A DNA stretch of 45,512 bases from CAZDCZ01 sp964504155 (GTDB taxonomy: Bacteria; Bacteroidota; Bacteroidia; Bacteroidales; UBA12077), in the NCBI GenBank assembly GCA_964504155.1, contig CAZDCZ010000010.1:1-45512 (forward strand), read 5' to 3'. The number at the start of each line of letters is the position of its first letter. The first letter of the stretch is position 1. The notes under the pieces were generated by a model. It did no database searches, was not told where the DNA came from, and saw only the letters and a program-made list of their open reading frames with translations. This document shows positions 32,078 to 41,225 of this stretch, one piece after another. The translations under genes were made by a program, and so were the position numbers.

Positions 32078-33487
32078 ATGGAAAAAGAACAAGAACAAAA
32101 TTTGGTTTTTAGGATAGCTAACTTAATCAGAGAAAATAAAAAACTTTCGTCTCAAATTAAAGAACTACAAGAAAAGAATAAAGACATATTACAGAAAAAT
32201 ATCTATTTTGAAGAAATAATATCTTCACTTCCATCAAATCTAATACCTAAAGGAATAAAAAAAAGCGTAAAAACACAGATTAAACGCTTTACCATGGCTA
32301 CTGTGTTATATGCCGACATAAGCGGCTTTAAAAAAATTGCTAAACAATCGAAATCTAATGATATTATTGATGAGTTAGATAAGATTTTTTTTCAATTCGA
32401 TGCCATAACTAAAAAATATAATATACAAAAAATTAGAACAATTGGCGATGCATATATGTGTGCCGGAGGAGTTCCTAAAAAAAATATTACAAATCCAATT
32501 GATGTAGTTCTTGCTGCTCTGGAAATGCAAGAATATTTGAATACACTTAAAAAAGAATACGAAGCGCAAGACAAGAAATTCTGGGATTTAAAACTCGGAA
32601 TTCATACCGGGCAGGTTACTGCAACTGCGCATGGGAAAAAGAAAATATCGTATGATTTAAAAGGAGATACTGTTCATATTGCAACCAGAATGGCATCGGC
32701 AAGCGAAACAGGAATGATTAACATTTCTATAATGACCTACGAGCTTGTAAAACAATATTTTAATTGCGAATATAATGGAGAAATTCCTGTAAAATATAAA
32801 GGAAATATGGAAATGTATTTCTTGAAGAGAATTAAACCGGCATATTCTATAAACAGAAAAATAGGAAACAAACCAAATAAAATATTTATTAATAAATATC
32901 TCTTACGACAATTTACCGATTTACAAGAGATTATTCTCGACCGTTTAGAAAAAGAGCTTCCCAGTTATTTATATTATCATAATGTTAAGCATTCTATTGA
33001 TGTTATTAATCAAGCCGAATTAATTGGTTATGGCGAAGGTGTTGATGATGAATCGATATTATTACTAAAAACTGCTGCTTTATTTCACGATGCCGGACAT
33101 ATTATTAACTACGACGAACACGAATATTATGGAACAAAATTAGCTCAAGAATATCTTCCAAAATATAATTATTCTAATGAACAAATAGAGAATATCGGCA
33201 AAATTATTATGGCCACAAAATTACCCCCTAAACCTAATACTTTACTCGAAAAAATAATATGCGATTCTGATTTAGATTATCTTGGAAGAAGCGATTTTAT
33301 TCCTGTTTCGAATACCCTTTATAAAGAACTTCACGAACAAAACAAAATTAAATCGATGAATGATTGGAATAAATTACAAATAAAATTTATTTCATCTCAT
33401 CATTATTTTACAAATACAGCAAAAAGTCTGCGAGAAGTTAATAAACAAAAACAAATAGAAAGAATATCTAAATTAATTAAAGATTAA
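32078..33487 (+). CDS. Class III nucleotide cyclase fused to a phosphodiesterase-like HD domain
   Basis: The 469-residue product has an N-terminal coiled coil (about 10-45) and a class III cyclase domain at about 70-250. Both metal Asp are kept (YADISGF Asp80; TIGDAYM Asp124), as are the adenine-contact Asp193 (SYDLKGD) and Arg204. Two usual residues differ: Arg120 stands where Lys contacts the base, and His200 (DTVHIATRM) replaces the transition-state Asn. Residues of about 280-469 form an HD domain. It has YHNVKHSIDV (His301, His305), ALFHDAGH (His337, Asp338) and CDSDLD, a pattern close to that of class I cyclic-nucleotide phosphodiesterases. No membrane segment. It is convergent with the OmpA gene. 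Cyclic-nucleotide identity is unknown. Confidence 0.88.
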   Translation: MEKEQEQNLVFRIANLIRENKKLSSQIKELQEKNKDILQKNIYFEEIISSLPSNLIPKGIKKSVKTQIKRFTMATVLYADISGFKKIAKQSKSNDIIDELDKIFFQFDAITKKYNIQKIRTIGDAYMCAGGVPKKNITNPIDVVLAALEMQEYLNTLKKEYEAQDKKFWDLKLGIHTGQVTATAHGKKKISYDLKGDTVHIATRMASASETGMINISIMTYELVKQYFNCEYNGEIPVKYKGNMEMYFLKRIKPAYSINRKIGNKPNKIFINKYLLRQFTDLQEIILDRLEKELPSYLYYHNVKHSIDVINQAELIGYGEGVDDESILLLKTAALFHDAGHIINYDEHEYYGTKLAQEYLPKYNYSNEQIENIGKIIMATKLPPKPNTLLEKIICDSDLDYLGRSDFIPVSNTLYKELHEQNKIKSMNDWNKLQIKFISSHHYFTNTAKSLREVNKQKQIERISKLIKD

Positions 33488-33517
33488 ATTGATTTGATAT
33501 ATCTTTAAATAAATACA

Positions 33518-35506
33518 TCATTTATAATTATTAGCAATAACTTTTAATTCTGTTCTTCTGTTTTGAGCTCTACCTTCTTCGGTATTATTTGTAGTAATAG
33601 GTTTATTCTCGCCATATCCTTTATACTGCAATCTATTACTATCTACACCATTACCAGAAAGATAATTATTAACCGATTCGGCTCTTCTCTCCGATAGTTG
33701 AATATTATAATCTTTCTCTCCAACATTATCGGTATAACCAGATATCTCGATAATTAAGCCCGGATTACTGTTCATAAAATCAATTACTGTATTAAGTTCT
33801 GCAATCGACCTATTATCGAGCTCATACGAATTGCTGGTATAGAATACATTTTGCAAAATAATTCTTTTCCCTGCCTTAATTTTCTGCAAAGGAATATCTT
33901 TAAAAAATGGTTTTGATATCTCATGAATTCCTTTTAAGGAAAAATTATCGGAATAAAACAAATATCCTTCTTTCGAAATATTTAATGCATAATCGTTATC
34001 GATAGGAATACAAACTAAAAACTCTCCATTTTGGGAATCAGATTCAGCTTGCATAACAACTTTACCATTTTCTAAATTTATAAGTTCAAATTTAGCTTTT
34101 AAATTTCTTAGAGTCTCTTTATCAAAAACTTTTCCCTTTAAATACGAGACCTGCTGAGGTCGAGCTTCTTTATAGAGTTCAAATTCGTAAATATCTAATC
34201 CAGTACCAAAATTTCTATCTGAAGAGAAAAATGCTCTTTCGCCCTTTGCATTTACTATCAATCCGGTTTCGTCGAACTGTGTATTTATAGGATATCCTAT
34301 ATTTACAGGAGTTGCCCATGAACCATCATTTTTTCTTTCTGTTTTAAAAATATCGTAACCACCCATCCCCAATAATCCATCGGAAGTAAAATATAGTGTT
34401 TTATTATCGGGATGAATAAATGGAGAAATCTCATTTCCTTTTGTATTAATGATATCGCCCAGATTACGTGGTTTACCCCATTTTTTATTTGGCAATTTCT
34501 CCGACATCCAAATATCTTTTTTCCCTTTACCTCCCGAGCGGTTACTAACAAAATATAATGTTTTCCCATCGGACGAGATTGATGGTTGAGCCTCCCATTT
34601 GCTTGAATTTACAGGTGAACCAATATTTACCGGGTCAAGCCATTTTTTATTCTTCTTATTGCATCGATAAATATCGCAACTTCCTTTTCCATCGTCTCGA
34701 CTACAAGCTGTGTAATATATTACTCTACCATCGACAGAAATAGTTTGAGCTCCCTCGTTTTTTTCAGAGTTTAATATATTCCCAATATTCTCTGCAAGAG
34801 ACCAAGTGCCATTATCTTTATAACTTATGTACAAATCTTCTTGAACAAAATTTTTATAGGCTAGAGTATTTTTATTAGGAATTTTAGTATTTGCTTGTTT
34901 AGGATTTTTATCTACCAAACGTGTAAAAACCAATACATCTTCATCGGCAGTAAGCACAGGCCAATACTCGTCGCACTTTGAATTAACAGTACTGTCGAGC
35001 TTTATTGGATTAAATGGAACCGGATTTTTCATTGCCTCTATAGCAAAATTACAAGATTCTATTTTCTTCTTAGTTTTATATCTAAAATCGGGAGATATAC
35101 TTTTATACGATAATAATTTTTCGAAAGATATTTTTGCTTCTGTATATTGGGCAAAACTCAAATTCAAATCGCCTATATTATAATATATTCCATGGAAATA
35201 GTCCGGATCGATTTCTATGCATTTATTATATGTTCTCAGTGCTTTTTTATTATTCCCATTATCCATATAAATTTCTGCCAACATCAAATATGCATCTATA
35301 AAATTCTTGTCAATTTTTATAGATTTATTCATTGCTTCGATAGCAAGCGGAAATTCAAATAAATTATAATGTTTTAAACCCTCGTTATAATATTTTATTG
35401 CTCTTTTTGAATCGGAGTGCAAGCGGCGTTGTGCAAAAGAAATAGAAAACGAAAATATTAATATTAATAATGTAGATAAAACCTTTTTTATACTATAATG
35501 TCTCAT
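33518..35506 (-). CDS. PorE-like TPR-PD40-CRD-OmpA envelope protein
   Basis: The 662-residue product has a signal peptide (STLLILIFSFSISFAQ). TPR repeats are at about 30-140 (KYYNEGLKHYNLFEFPLAIEAMNKSI, DAYLMLAEIYMDNGNNKKALRTYNKCIE). A PD40/WD40-like propeller is at about 170-410 (repeats of QPSISSDGKTLYFVSNRSGGKGKKDIW type). A carboxypeptidase-regulatory-like domain covers about 415-530. An OmpA C-terminal peptidoglycan-binding domain covers about 545-662 (ISGYTDNVGEKDYNIQLSERRAESV, GYGENKPI). This order matches PorE, the T9SS anchor to peptidoglycan, but paralogues with the same domain order exist, so the assignment is likely but not certain. The T9SS-tailed proteins nearby agree with it. 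Confidence 0.85.
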   Translation of the reverse strand: MRHYSIKKVLSTLLILIFSFSISFAQRRLHSDSKRAIKYYNEGLKHYNLFEFPLAIEAMNKSIKIDKNFIDAYLMLAEIYMDNGNNKKALRTYNKCIEIDPDYFHGIYYNIGDLNLSFAQYTEAKISFEKLLSYKSISPDFRYKTKKKIESCNFAIEAMKNPVPFNPIKLDSTVNSKCDEYWPVLTADEDVLVFTRLVDKNPKQANTKIPNKNTLAYKNFVQEDLYISYKDNGTWSLAENIGNILNSEKNEGAQTISVDGRVIYYTACSRDDGKGSCDIYRCNKKNKKWLDPVNIGSPVNSSKWEAQPSISSDGKTLYFVSNRSGGKGKKDIWMSEKLPNKKWGKPRNLGDIINTKGNEISPFIHPDNKTLYFTSDGLLGMGGYDIFKTERKNDGSWATPVNIGYPINTQFDETGLIVNAKGERAFFSSDRNFGTGLDIYEFELYKEARPQQVSYLKGKVFDKETLRNLKAKFELINLENGKVVMQAESDSQNGEFLVCIPIDNDYALNISKEGYLFYSDNFSLKGIHEISKPFFKDIPLQKIKAGKRIILQNVFYTSNSYELDNRSIAELNTVIDFMNSNPGLIIEISGYTDNVGEKDYNIQLSERRAESVNNYLSGNGVDSNRLQYKGYGENKPITTNNTEEGRAQNRRTELKVIANNYK

Positions 35507-35653
35507 AATTAACAGATTTTCTGCAATTTAACAAAAAATTATAATTTCTATATAGTGATTCCTATAAAATAAGAAATGCTTCTTTATCGTTATTTTTGTA
35601 TTAGCCTTTTTATCAGTGTTATCTGAATTCTTTTTCCTGAGCTTTGTCTTTTA

Positions 35654-36286
35654 TTATGGAATATTCATAAATTTATGGGCTTGTAAAGATATATTCCATT
35701 TCGGATTCTCTTTTACATAATCAACAATCTTGCTAATATTATTTTTATACATGCTCCATTCCGACTGAAGATACAATTTACATCTTTTACCAACATGCTT
35801 AGCGGCTTCTTCTGCCCATTCGAAATCGTCGTCGCTAAATATTATTACTTTCAACTCGTCGGCAGCATTATATATCTCACTAACGGGTGGACTTTGTTTT
35901 TTCGGCGATAAACAAATCCAGTCCCACTCACCTGTTAAATGATTTGTTCCTGCTGTTTCGAGAAATATTTCGATACCGTTTTCTTTTAGTTTCGAAGTTA
36001 ATGGCGCCAAATTATATAAACTAGGTTCGCCACCTGTAACAACAACTGCTCTAGCCTTTGTGTTTAGTGCATTATTTACAATATCTTCAATAGGTACTAA
36101 AGGATGATATTCCGGATTCCATGTTATTTTCGAATCGCACCAACTACATCCAATATCGCAACCACCAATACGTATAAAATATGCTGCTTTACCTGTATGA
36201 TAGCCTTCTCCCTGAACAGAATAAAACTCTTCAACCAAAGGTAACTTCTCTCCTTTTTCTATTGCTAAACTATCTATCTTATCCAA
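35654..36286 (-). CDS. queE: 7-carboxy-7-deazaguanine synthase
   Basis: QueE is a radical-SAM enzyme that makes 7-carboxy-7-deazaguanine on the way to queuosine. The 210-residue product starts PLVEEFYSVQGEGYHTGKAAYFIRIGGC and carries the cluster motif C-x3-C-x2-C (GGCDIGCSWCDSK, Cys at about 44-51). VVTGGEPSLYN and the C-terminal LYLQSEWSMYKNN segment fit the family. No queC, queD or tgt lies beside it. It follows the YihY gene with a 40-base gap on the minus strand, so they may be co-transcribed. The next gene downstream, the OmpA family gene, starts 147 bases later. Confidence 0.93.
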   Translation of the reverse strand: MDKIDSLAIEKGEKLPLVEEFYSVQGEGYHTGKAAYFIRIGGCDIGCSWCDSKITWNPEYHPLVPIEDIVNNALNTKARAVVVTGGEPSLYNLAPLTSKLKENGIEIFLETAGTNHLTGEWDWICLSPKKQSPPVSEIYNAADELKVIIFSDDDFEWAEEAAKHVGKRCKLYLQSEWSMYKNNISKIVDYVKENPKWNISLQAHKFMNIP

Positions 36287-36326
36287 ATCTTTTTTTGCAA
36301 AGATATAAGCTTTTTATTATTTTGTC

Positions 36327-37646
36327 TTACAAGTTCAATAATAAAGTAGAGCCGTTTTCATTTTCAATTTTTTGATAAAAATTATCAAAAATAATTTTTA
36401 TCTTTTCTTGTTCTTTTGAATCAGCAGCGTAAACAAAATCGCTTCCATTATGGTCGAGAGCTGTTAATATATACGAGATTGTAATATTATGAATATCTAA
36501 TGCGGGTTGATATTGTTTCATTTTACTGTTGTTTATATTTATCTCCGACAATATTCTGCATTCTAATAACTCGTAAATAATTTTTCTTACAAGTCGTAAC
36601 GGAATTCCTAGTTTTTTACTAATCTGACTTGCCGATAAAGGAATACCATTATCCGAAAAGTTCTTTACAATCAAACTCATTAATAATAATGTTACTATTC
36701 TATAGTTATAATTACTAATATTTATAATATCGTATTCGAACTCGTATTTTTCTACATTCTGATTCGAATACGAAATTTCTGCACCAAACAAAACTATTAA
36801 CCAACTAATTTGCATCCACACAATAAATAATGGGAACACAGCAAAGCTTCCATAGATAGCATTATAACGCGATACCCCTATTTGAAAATGTATGTATAAC
36901 CACTGAACAATTACAAAAATTGTTCCGGCAATTATTCCTCCAACCAAAGCCGACTTAAAATTAACCTTTGTGTTTGGCATTACTACATATATAACAGTTA
37001 ACAATAACCAAATAAGAACATAAGGAATTAATTTTACCAGAAAAAATATAAAAGGACTTACCATACCCAACAGCTCTACTTTTTGAGTTATTTGAGTTAC
37101 ACTTGTTGTAATAAATACCGTAGCACTACTCGATAATATTATTAATATCGGAGCAATTAATATCATAGATAAATAATCGCTAAATTTTCGAAACCAGACT
37201 CTAGGTCTACGAATTTGCCAAATTGCATTAAAAGAAAGTTCTATATTCCCAAAAACTTTCATTACCGACCAAAATAATATTACTAAACCTATTCCGGCAA
37301 TAAAACCTCCTTTAGTATTATCTAAAAACGAATTTGCAAATTTTAATACCCAATCTAGAACTTCCTGTTTGTCTCCCAAACTAATTATTAACTGTTGTTT
37401 AACATAATTTTCAAATCCAAAACCTTTAGCAATTCCGAAAACCATTGCTACAACAGGAACTACCGACAATAAAGAATAAAAAGTAAGAGCAGAAGCCTGC
37501 ATACTTACTTTATCTTCTTTTAACCCACGAAAAGACAAAACAAGAATTTTTATTTGTCGTAAAGCAATGGCTTTAAATTTAGGCATATCCGACGATTGCA
37601 TCCGCCACAGCTCAGTTTTAAAAAAATCTACTATCTTCGATATCAT
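36327..37646 (-). CDS. YihY/BrkB family membrane protein
   Basis: The 439-residue product has about six membrane helices in the first 300 residues. Family features include the segment DKVSMQASALTFYSLLSVVPVVAMVFGIAKGFGF, FSDYLSMILIAPILIILSSSATVF, and the gateway motif VSRYNAIYGSFAVFPLFIVWMQISWLIVLFGAEISYSNQN. The family was once annotated as RNase BN, which is wrong; its molecular function is not settled. The C-terminal 140 residues are soluble and contain a winged-helix-like stretch (NFSDNGIPLSASQISKKLGIPLRLVRKIIYELLECRIL) typical of Bacteroidota members. It lies upstream of queE and is divergent from the glycosylase gene. Confidence 0.88.
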   Translation of the reverse strand: MISKIVDFFKTELWRMQSSDMPKFKAIALRQIKILVLSFRGLKEDKVSMQASALTFYSLLSVVPVVAMVFGIAKGFGFENYVKQQLIISLGDKQEVLDWVLKFANSFLDNTKGGFIAGIGLVILFWSVMKVFGNIELSFNAIWQIRRPRVWFRKFSDYLSMILIAPILIILSSSATVFITTSVTQITQKVELLGMVSPFIFFLVKLIPYVLIWLLLTVIYVVMPNTKVNFKSALVGGIIAGTIFVIVQWLYIHFQIGVSRYNAIYGSFAVFPLFIVWMQISWLIVLFGAEISYSNQNVEKYEFEYDIINISNYNYRIVTLLLMSLIVKNFSDNGIPLSASQISKKLGIPLRLVRKIIYELLECRILSEININNSKMKQYQPALDIHNITISYILTALDHNGSDFVYAADSKEQEKIKIIFDNFYQKIENENGSTLLLNL

Positions 37647-37735
37647 ATCAATAAATTTAATATTATATAAAAATATAAAATATTACTTTTAAAAATAATA
37701 ATAAAGTCTTAATTTTTACTTTTATTATTACTCAA

Positions 37736-38506
37736 ATGGATAAATTAGAAATAAACAATATTAATAACTCTCTTATCACCTGCAAGAAATGTTGTTTATC
37801 GACAACACGAACTAATGCCGTTAAAGGCGAAGGTAATTTAAATGCAAAGATATTTTTTATAGCTCAAGCTCCAGGACACATAGAAGATAAAGAAAACAAA
37901 ATGCTAATTGGTCCTTCGGGAAAAATATTCGACAAATTGTTTAATGAACTTACAATTTCGAGAAAAGATGTTTATATATCGAATATTATTAAATGCTACT
38001 TGCCAAACTGCCGTAAACCTCGAGCAGAGGAATTAGATATTTGTTATTACAACTATTTAGCAAAAGAAATTCAGATAGTAAAACCAAAAATATTAATTCC
38101 TTTAGGATATCATGTTACTAAATACATACTTAAACAATTTGATTTGCCGATTCCTAACCGACACGAATTTCCTAAATTATTTGGCAAATTACTAATCAGT
38201 AAGAATATGCAAATTCTCCCTTTACGCCATCCGGCAATGGTTGTACATAATAAATCGAAATATTCTTTATTAGAAAAAAATTACAAGAAAATTAACATAC
38301 TAATAAATAAATGCAAATATTACTCCGAATGCCCCATTATAGATTATTACCAAAGTGGGAAAATAATAAAAGACTGGGTTGATTTATACTGCCGAGGAAA
38401 TTGGGCGGAATGCCAACGATACAAAAATTATTTACAACGAAACTATATCCCCGACAATATGCTTCCCGATGGAATAATAGATATAAGCCTCAATAATTAT
38501 TGTTGA
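37736..38506 (+). CDS. Uracil-DNA glycosylase-family protein with Cys-rich tail
   Basis: Family 4/5-like UDG fold with an iron-sulfur signature. It has CKKCCLSTTRTNAVKGEGN (Cys16, Cys19, Cys20), the active-site loop FFIAQAPGHIEDKENKMLIGPSG, YISNIIKCYLPNCRKPRAEELDIC (Cys87, Cys92, Cys103), and LRHPAMVV near the second active-site motif. It should remove uracil or related bases from DNA. Unlike the usual roughly 200-residue enzymes, a tail of about 60 residues follows. It contains C-x5-C and C-x6-C pairs (CKYYSEC, CRGNWAEC) and NYIPDNMLPDGIID. Similar extra tails occur in some archaeal and anaerobe members. It may hold a second metal site. Divergent from yihY, with a 167-base gap after it. Confidence 0.8.
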   Translation: MDKLEINNINNSLITCKKCCLSTTRTNAVKGEGNLNAKIFFIAQAPGHIEDKENKMLIGPSGKIFDKLFNELTISRKDVYISNIIKCYLPNCRKPRAEELDICYYNYLAKEIQIVKPKILIPLGYHVTKYILKQFDLPIPNRHEFPKLFGKLLISKNMQILPLRHPAMVVHNKSKYSLLEKNYKKINILINKCKYYSECPIIDYYQSGKIIKDWVDLYCRGNWAECQRYKNYLQRNYIPDNMLPDGIIDISLNNYC

Positions 38507-38673
38507 TAAATTTTTAATGATAACCAACTTAAGTTTTGAAATAAACAATAAATTTGCATAAAAGGATTTAGTTCTTTAATGTCAAATTACTTTATTGAAC
38601 ACAACTTATAATTAATTCTTTAAAATTATATTGTATTTTGTTGAACAATTGAGAATAAATAATTCTATATCTA

Positions 38674-39573
38674 ATGACACATAATCATAATCACCAACAC
38701 GCAACTGACAAAAACCTTGGTATAACAATTATCTTAAATATTGCCATTACAATTGCCCAAGCAATTGGAGGAATAATTTCGGGAAGTATAGCTTTACTTT
38801 CTGATGCAAGTCATAATTTTAGCGATGTTTTATCACTTTCTATCAGCTATATTGCAAATAAACTATCGAAAAGAAAATCTACTTCGAAACAAACATTCGG
38901 ATACAAAAGAGCCGAGATATTTGCAGCATTTATTAATTCGTTTACTTTAATTATTATTGCAATAATTCTATTTGTTGAGGCAATAAAAAACTTATTTTCT
39001 TCGCCCGAAATCAATGCAGATATTGTAATATATCTTGCAGCATTAAGCATTTTTTTAAACGGATTAAGCGTTCTTTTAATAAAAAAGGATGCAAAACATA
39101 GCATGAATATAAAATCGGCCTATTTGCACCTTTTTACCGATATGCTTACTTCAATTGCTGTACTAATTGGTGGTTTTGTTATTAAATATTTGAATTGGTT
39201 TTGGTTCGATAGTGTATTAACAATTATTATTGCCATATATTTAGTATACAATAGTTGGGGGATTTTTAAATCGTCGTTAAAAATTTTCATGGAATTTACT
39301 CCCGAAAATATTGATATCAATAAAATAGTAGAAAAAATAAACAATATAGAAAATATTAAAAACATTCATCATATACATATCTGGCAACTTACCGAAAACG
39401 AAATAATATTTGAAGCTCATATAGATTTACTTAATGATATACAGATATCAAAATTCGACAATATTATTAGCGAAATAGAAACAATTTTAAGTAAGTTTAA
39501 TATACATCACTCAAATATACAACCCGAATGGAACACTTCTGATAATAAAGAAATAATAAACACCAAATATTAA
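38674..39573 (+). CDS. CDF family divalent-metal (zinc) efflux transporter
   Basis: A proton-driven cation diffusion facilitator. The 299-residue product has a His-rich N-terminus (THNHNHQHAT), six membrane helices, the metal-site HxxxD-type motifs SDASHNFSDVLSL and LHLFTDMLTSIAVLIGG, and a cytoplasmic C-terminal ferredoxin-like domain (ENIKNIHHIHIWQLTENEIIFEAHIDL). The pattern is that of ZitB/CzcD zinc/cobalt/cadmium exporters. It is monocistronic, with 53 bases to the next reading frame. No metal-responsive regulator gene was seen next to it. Confidence 0.92.
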   Translation: MTHNHNHQHATDKNLGITIILNIAITIAQAIGGIISGSIALLSDASHNFSDVLSLSISYIANKLSKRKSTSKQTFGYKRAEIFAAFINSFTLIIIAIILFVEAIKNLFSSPEINADIVIYLAALSIFLNGLSVLLIKKDAKHSMNIKSAYLHLFTDMLTSIAVLIGGFVIKYLNWFWFDSVLTIIIAIYLVYNSWGIFKSSLKIFMEFTPENIDINKIVEKINNIENIKNIHHIHIWQLTENEIIFEAHIDLLNDIQISKFDNIISEIETILSKFNIHHSNIQPEWNTSDNKEIINTKY

Positions 39574-39621
39574 AATATTTCTAAAATTCAAAAAAAAATG
39601 ATTAAAAGTTTACAAAAAAAA

Positions 39622-39629
39622 TATCTTTG
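39622..39629 (+). promoter_or_regulatory. Candidate -7 promoter element of the GtrA gene
   Basis: TATCTTTG matches TAnnTTTG, 30 bases before the preferred ATG. No matching -33 TTTG was found. Its position supports the downstream ATG at 39660 over the TTG at 39627, which would overlap the element. Confidence 0.45.
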
Positions 39630-39659
39630 TATATTAATTCAATTTATCAAACAAATCAA

Positions 39660-40154
39660 ATGATATTATTTACACAAATTAGAAATATAATTAACTCCAC
39701 AATTAACTGGTTTTATACTCCATTCAAAAACATTATTCCAATAGAAACTTTCCGTTATGGAGCTACCGGTGGTTTAAATATGACTCTCGATATTTTTTTG
39801 TACTTCGTGTTTTATAATTATGTTTTCGATAAACAAATTCTCGATTTAGGCTTTATTGCAATCAGTCCACATATTGCAGCATTTATATTTGTTTTTCCAA
39901 TAACTTTTACTACAGGATTCTTATTTGCTAAATATATTACTTTTTCTAGTTCTATATTAAAAGGAAGAGTACAACTAAGCCGATATATATTAACTGTTAG
40001 CGGTTCTATATTATTAAATTATATCTTACTAAAATTCTTTGTAGAATATTTAGAAATATGGGCTACTGTTTCAAAAATTTTCACAACAATAATTGTTACT
40101 GTATATAGTTATATAGCTCAACGATTTTTTACTTTTAAAACACACCAAAAATAA
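39660..40154 (+). CDS. GtrA-like membrane protein
   Basis: GtrA proteins are small four-helix membrane proteins, often thought to help flip lipid-linked sugars such as undecaprenyl-phosphate-glucose. The 164-residue product (from ATG 39660) has FRYGATGGLNMTLDIFLYFVFYNYVF as first helix, PHIAAFIFVFPITFTTGFLFAKYITFSS as the second and third, and LTVSGSILLNYILLKFFVEYL and SKIFTTIIVTVYSYIAQRFFTFK for the last. The GxxxxxxxxxxL and YIxQRxxTF features are typical. No glycosyltransferase gene is adjacent, so its lipid-sugar role is not supported by context. Confidence 0.8.
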   Translation: MILFTQIRNIINSTINWFYTPFKNIIPIETFRYGATGGLNMTLDIFLYFVFYNYVFDKQILDLGFIAISPHIAAFIFVFPITFTTGFLFAKYITFSSSILKGRVQLSRYILTVSGSILLNYILLKFFVEYLEIWATVSKIFTTIIVTVYSYIAQRFFTFKTHQK

Positions 40155-40680
40155 TTATTCATTTTCTTTTAGCTAACTGAAACATATTGATTAAACTCAA
40201 AAAGGCGATAAAAGTTTTTTATCGTCATTAAATCTTTCAATACTTGAATTTATTTTTATTCATATTATTAGATATCCTCATTTTTCAATAATATGCTTAT
40301 TTAAAAAGAATAAAATAAAAGAATTAGGTACGATATAGGGAGATAGTTTACAAAGTTAAAGGAACATAGTTTACACTTTTTAGGTTTTAATTTGGTATAA
40401 AAAATCAAATTGCTATTCCTTGGAAAGAAACAACAGCTATGGAACAAAAATTTGACGTTAGACTCAATCCCCCTACTAAAAAATTCCGTTGAATATTTTA
40501 GCTAAGGTCGAGAAAAATAAGCAAAAGAAAGGAGAAAAAATGAAAAATTACAGAATTTACAAACAACTAATAATCAACAATTAATTTTGACGTTAGTGGG
40601 AATTTAGGAAAAAGGTTTGCATATCTCAAAAAAAAAAATTATAATGAATAGGATTTATTAATTAAAATAGAAAGTTATTT
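40155..40680. other. Gene-poor region with IS481-like debris
   Basis: The 526-base gap has no supported gene. Recognisable parts are an IS481-like fragment (see next entry) and an exact 11-bp direct repeat tttgacgttag at 40451-40461 and 40586-40596. The first copy lies exactly where the transposase-like reading frame loses similarity. The rest is AT-rich with nothing I can name. Confidence 0.6.
40343..40492 (+). pseudogene. N-terminal fragment of an IS481-like transposase
   Basis: Two copies of atagtttac, 23 bases apart (40343-40351, 40366-40374), look like a tandem transposase-binding end of an insertion sequence. A reading frame at 40403-40492 gives IAIPWKETTAMEQKFD, close to the start of IS481-family transposases (xPWKETxxMxxK). 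It then loses similarity at an exact 11-base repeat and ends at TGA. The DDE domain is absent, so this is a dead fragment. The family call rests on about 16 residues. Confidence 0.5.
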
Positions 40681-41121
40681 ATGATTCAAACAAAAGTATT
40701 TAACACAAAGAACAAACCTAATTCAAAAGAAAAAGAAGGCTTAATTGACTTCTTATTTGACAACTTGCAAGAATATGGAGACCCAAAATCAGACATAGAA
40801 AAAGCGGTTAATTATGCATTGAAAGAAACAACTTCTTTTGGTGGCTTTATTTTAGTCTCATATTTAGAAAATGAAATATCGGGTATAGTAGTAGTTAATC
40901 AAACCGGAATGAAAGATTATATTCCGGAAAATATTTTAGTCTATATTGCTACTCACAAAAATCATAGAGGTAAAGGAATCGGGAAAATGTTAATGAAAAA
41001 AACCATCGATTTGGCAAAAGGAAGTATAGCATTACATGTTGAGCCAGAAAATCCAGCTAGATTTTTATATGAGAAAGTTGGATTTAGCAGTAAGTATATT
41101 GAAATGCGATTAAATAAATAA
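40681..41121 (+). CDS. GNAT family N-acetyltransferase
   Basis: The 146-residue product has the GNAT fold. A beta strand pair carries GGFILVSYLENEISGIVVVNQTG. The acetyl-CoA loop is HKNHRGKGIGKMLMKKTI (R-G-K-G-I-G), and the C-terminal strand-helix is ALHVEPENPARFLYEKVGF. It should acetylate an amine, but the substrate cannot be read. It lies 104 bases before the M20 gene on the same strand, in a segment flanked by IS debris. If co-transcribed with that operon, acetylation and deacetylation of the same amino acid would be a natural pairing; this is inference. Confidence 0.85.
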   Translation: MIQTKVFNTKNKPNSKEKEGLIDFLFDNLQEYGDPKSDIEKAVNYALKETTSFGGFILVSYLENEISGIVVVNQTGMKDYIPENILVYIATHKNHRGKGIGKMLMKKTIDLAKGSIALHVEPENPARFLYEKVGFSSKYIEMRLNK

Positions 41122-41225
41122 AAGCATACATATGCATATTATTTACAATTTTATATTTAAATTTATATGTTCACAATGCTTAGTTAGGTTTTATATTTTC
41201 TAAAATGTAATAAATCACAAGAATT

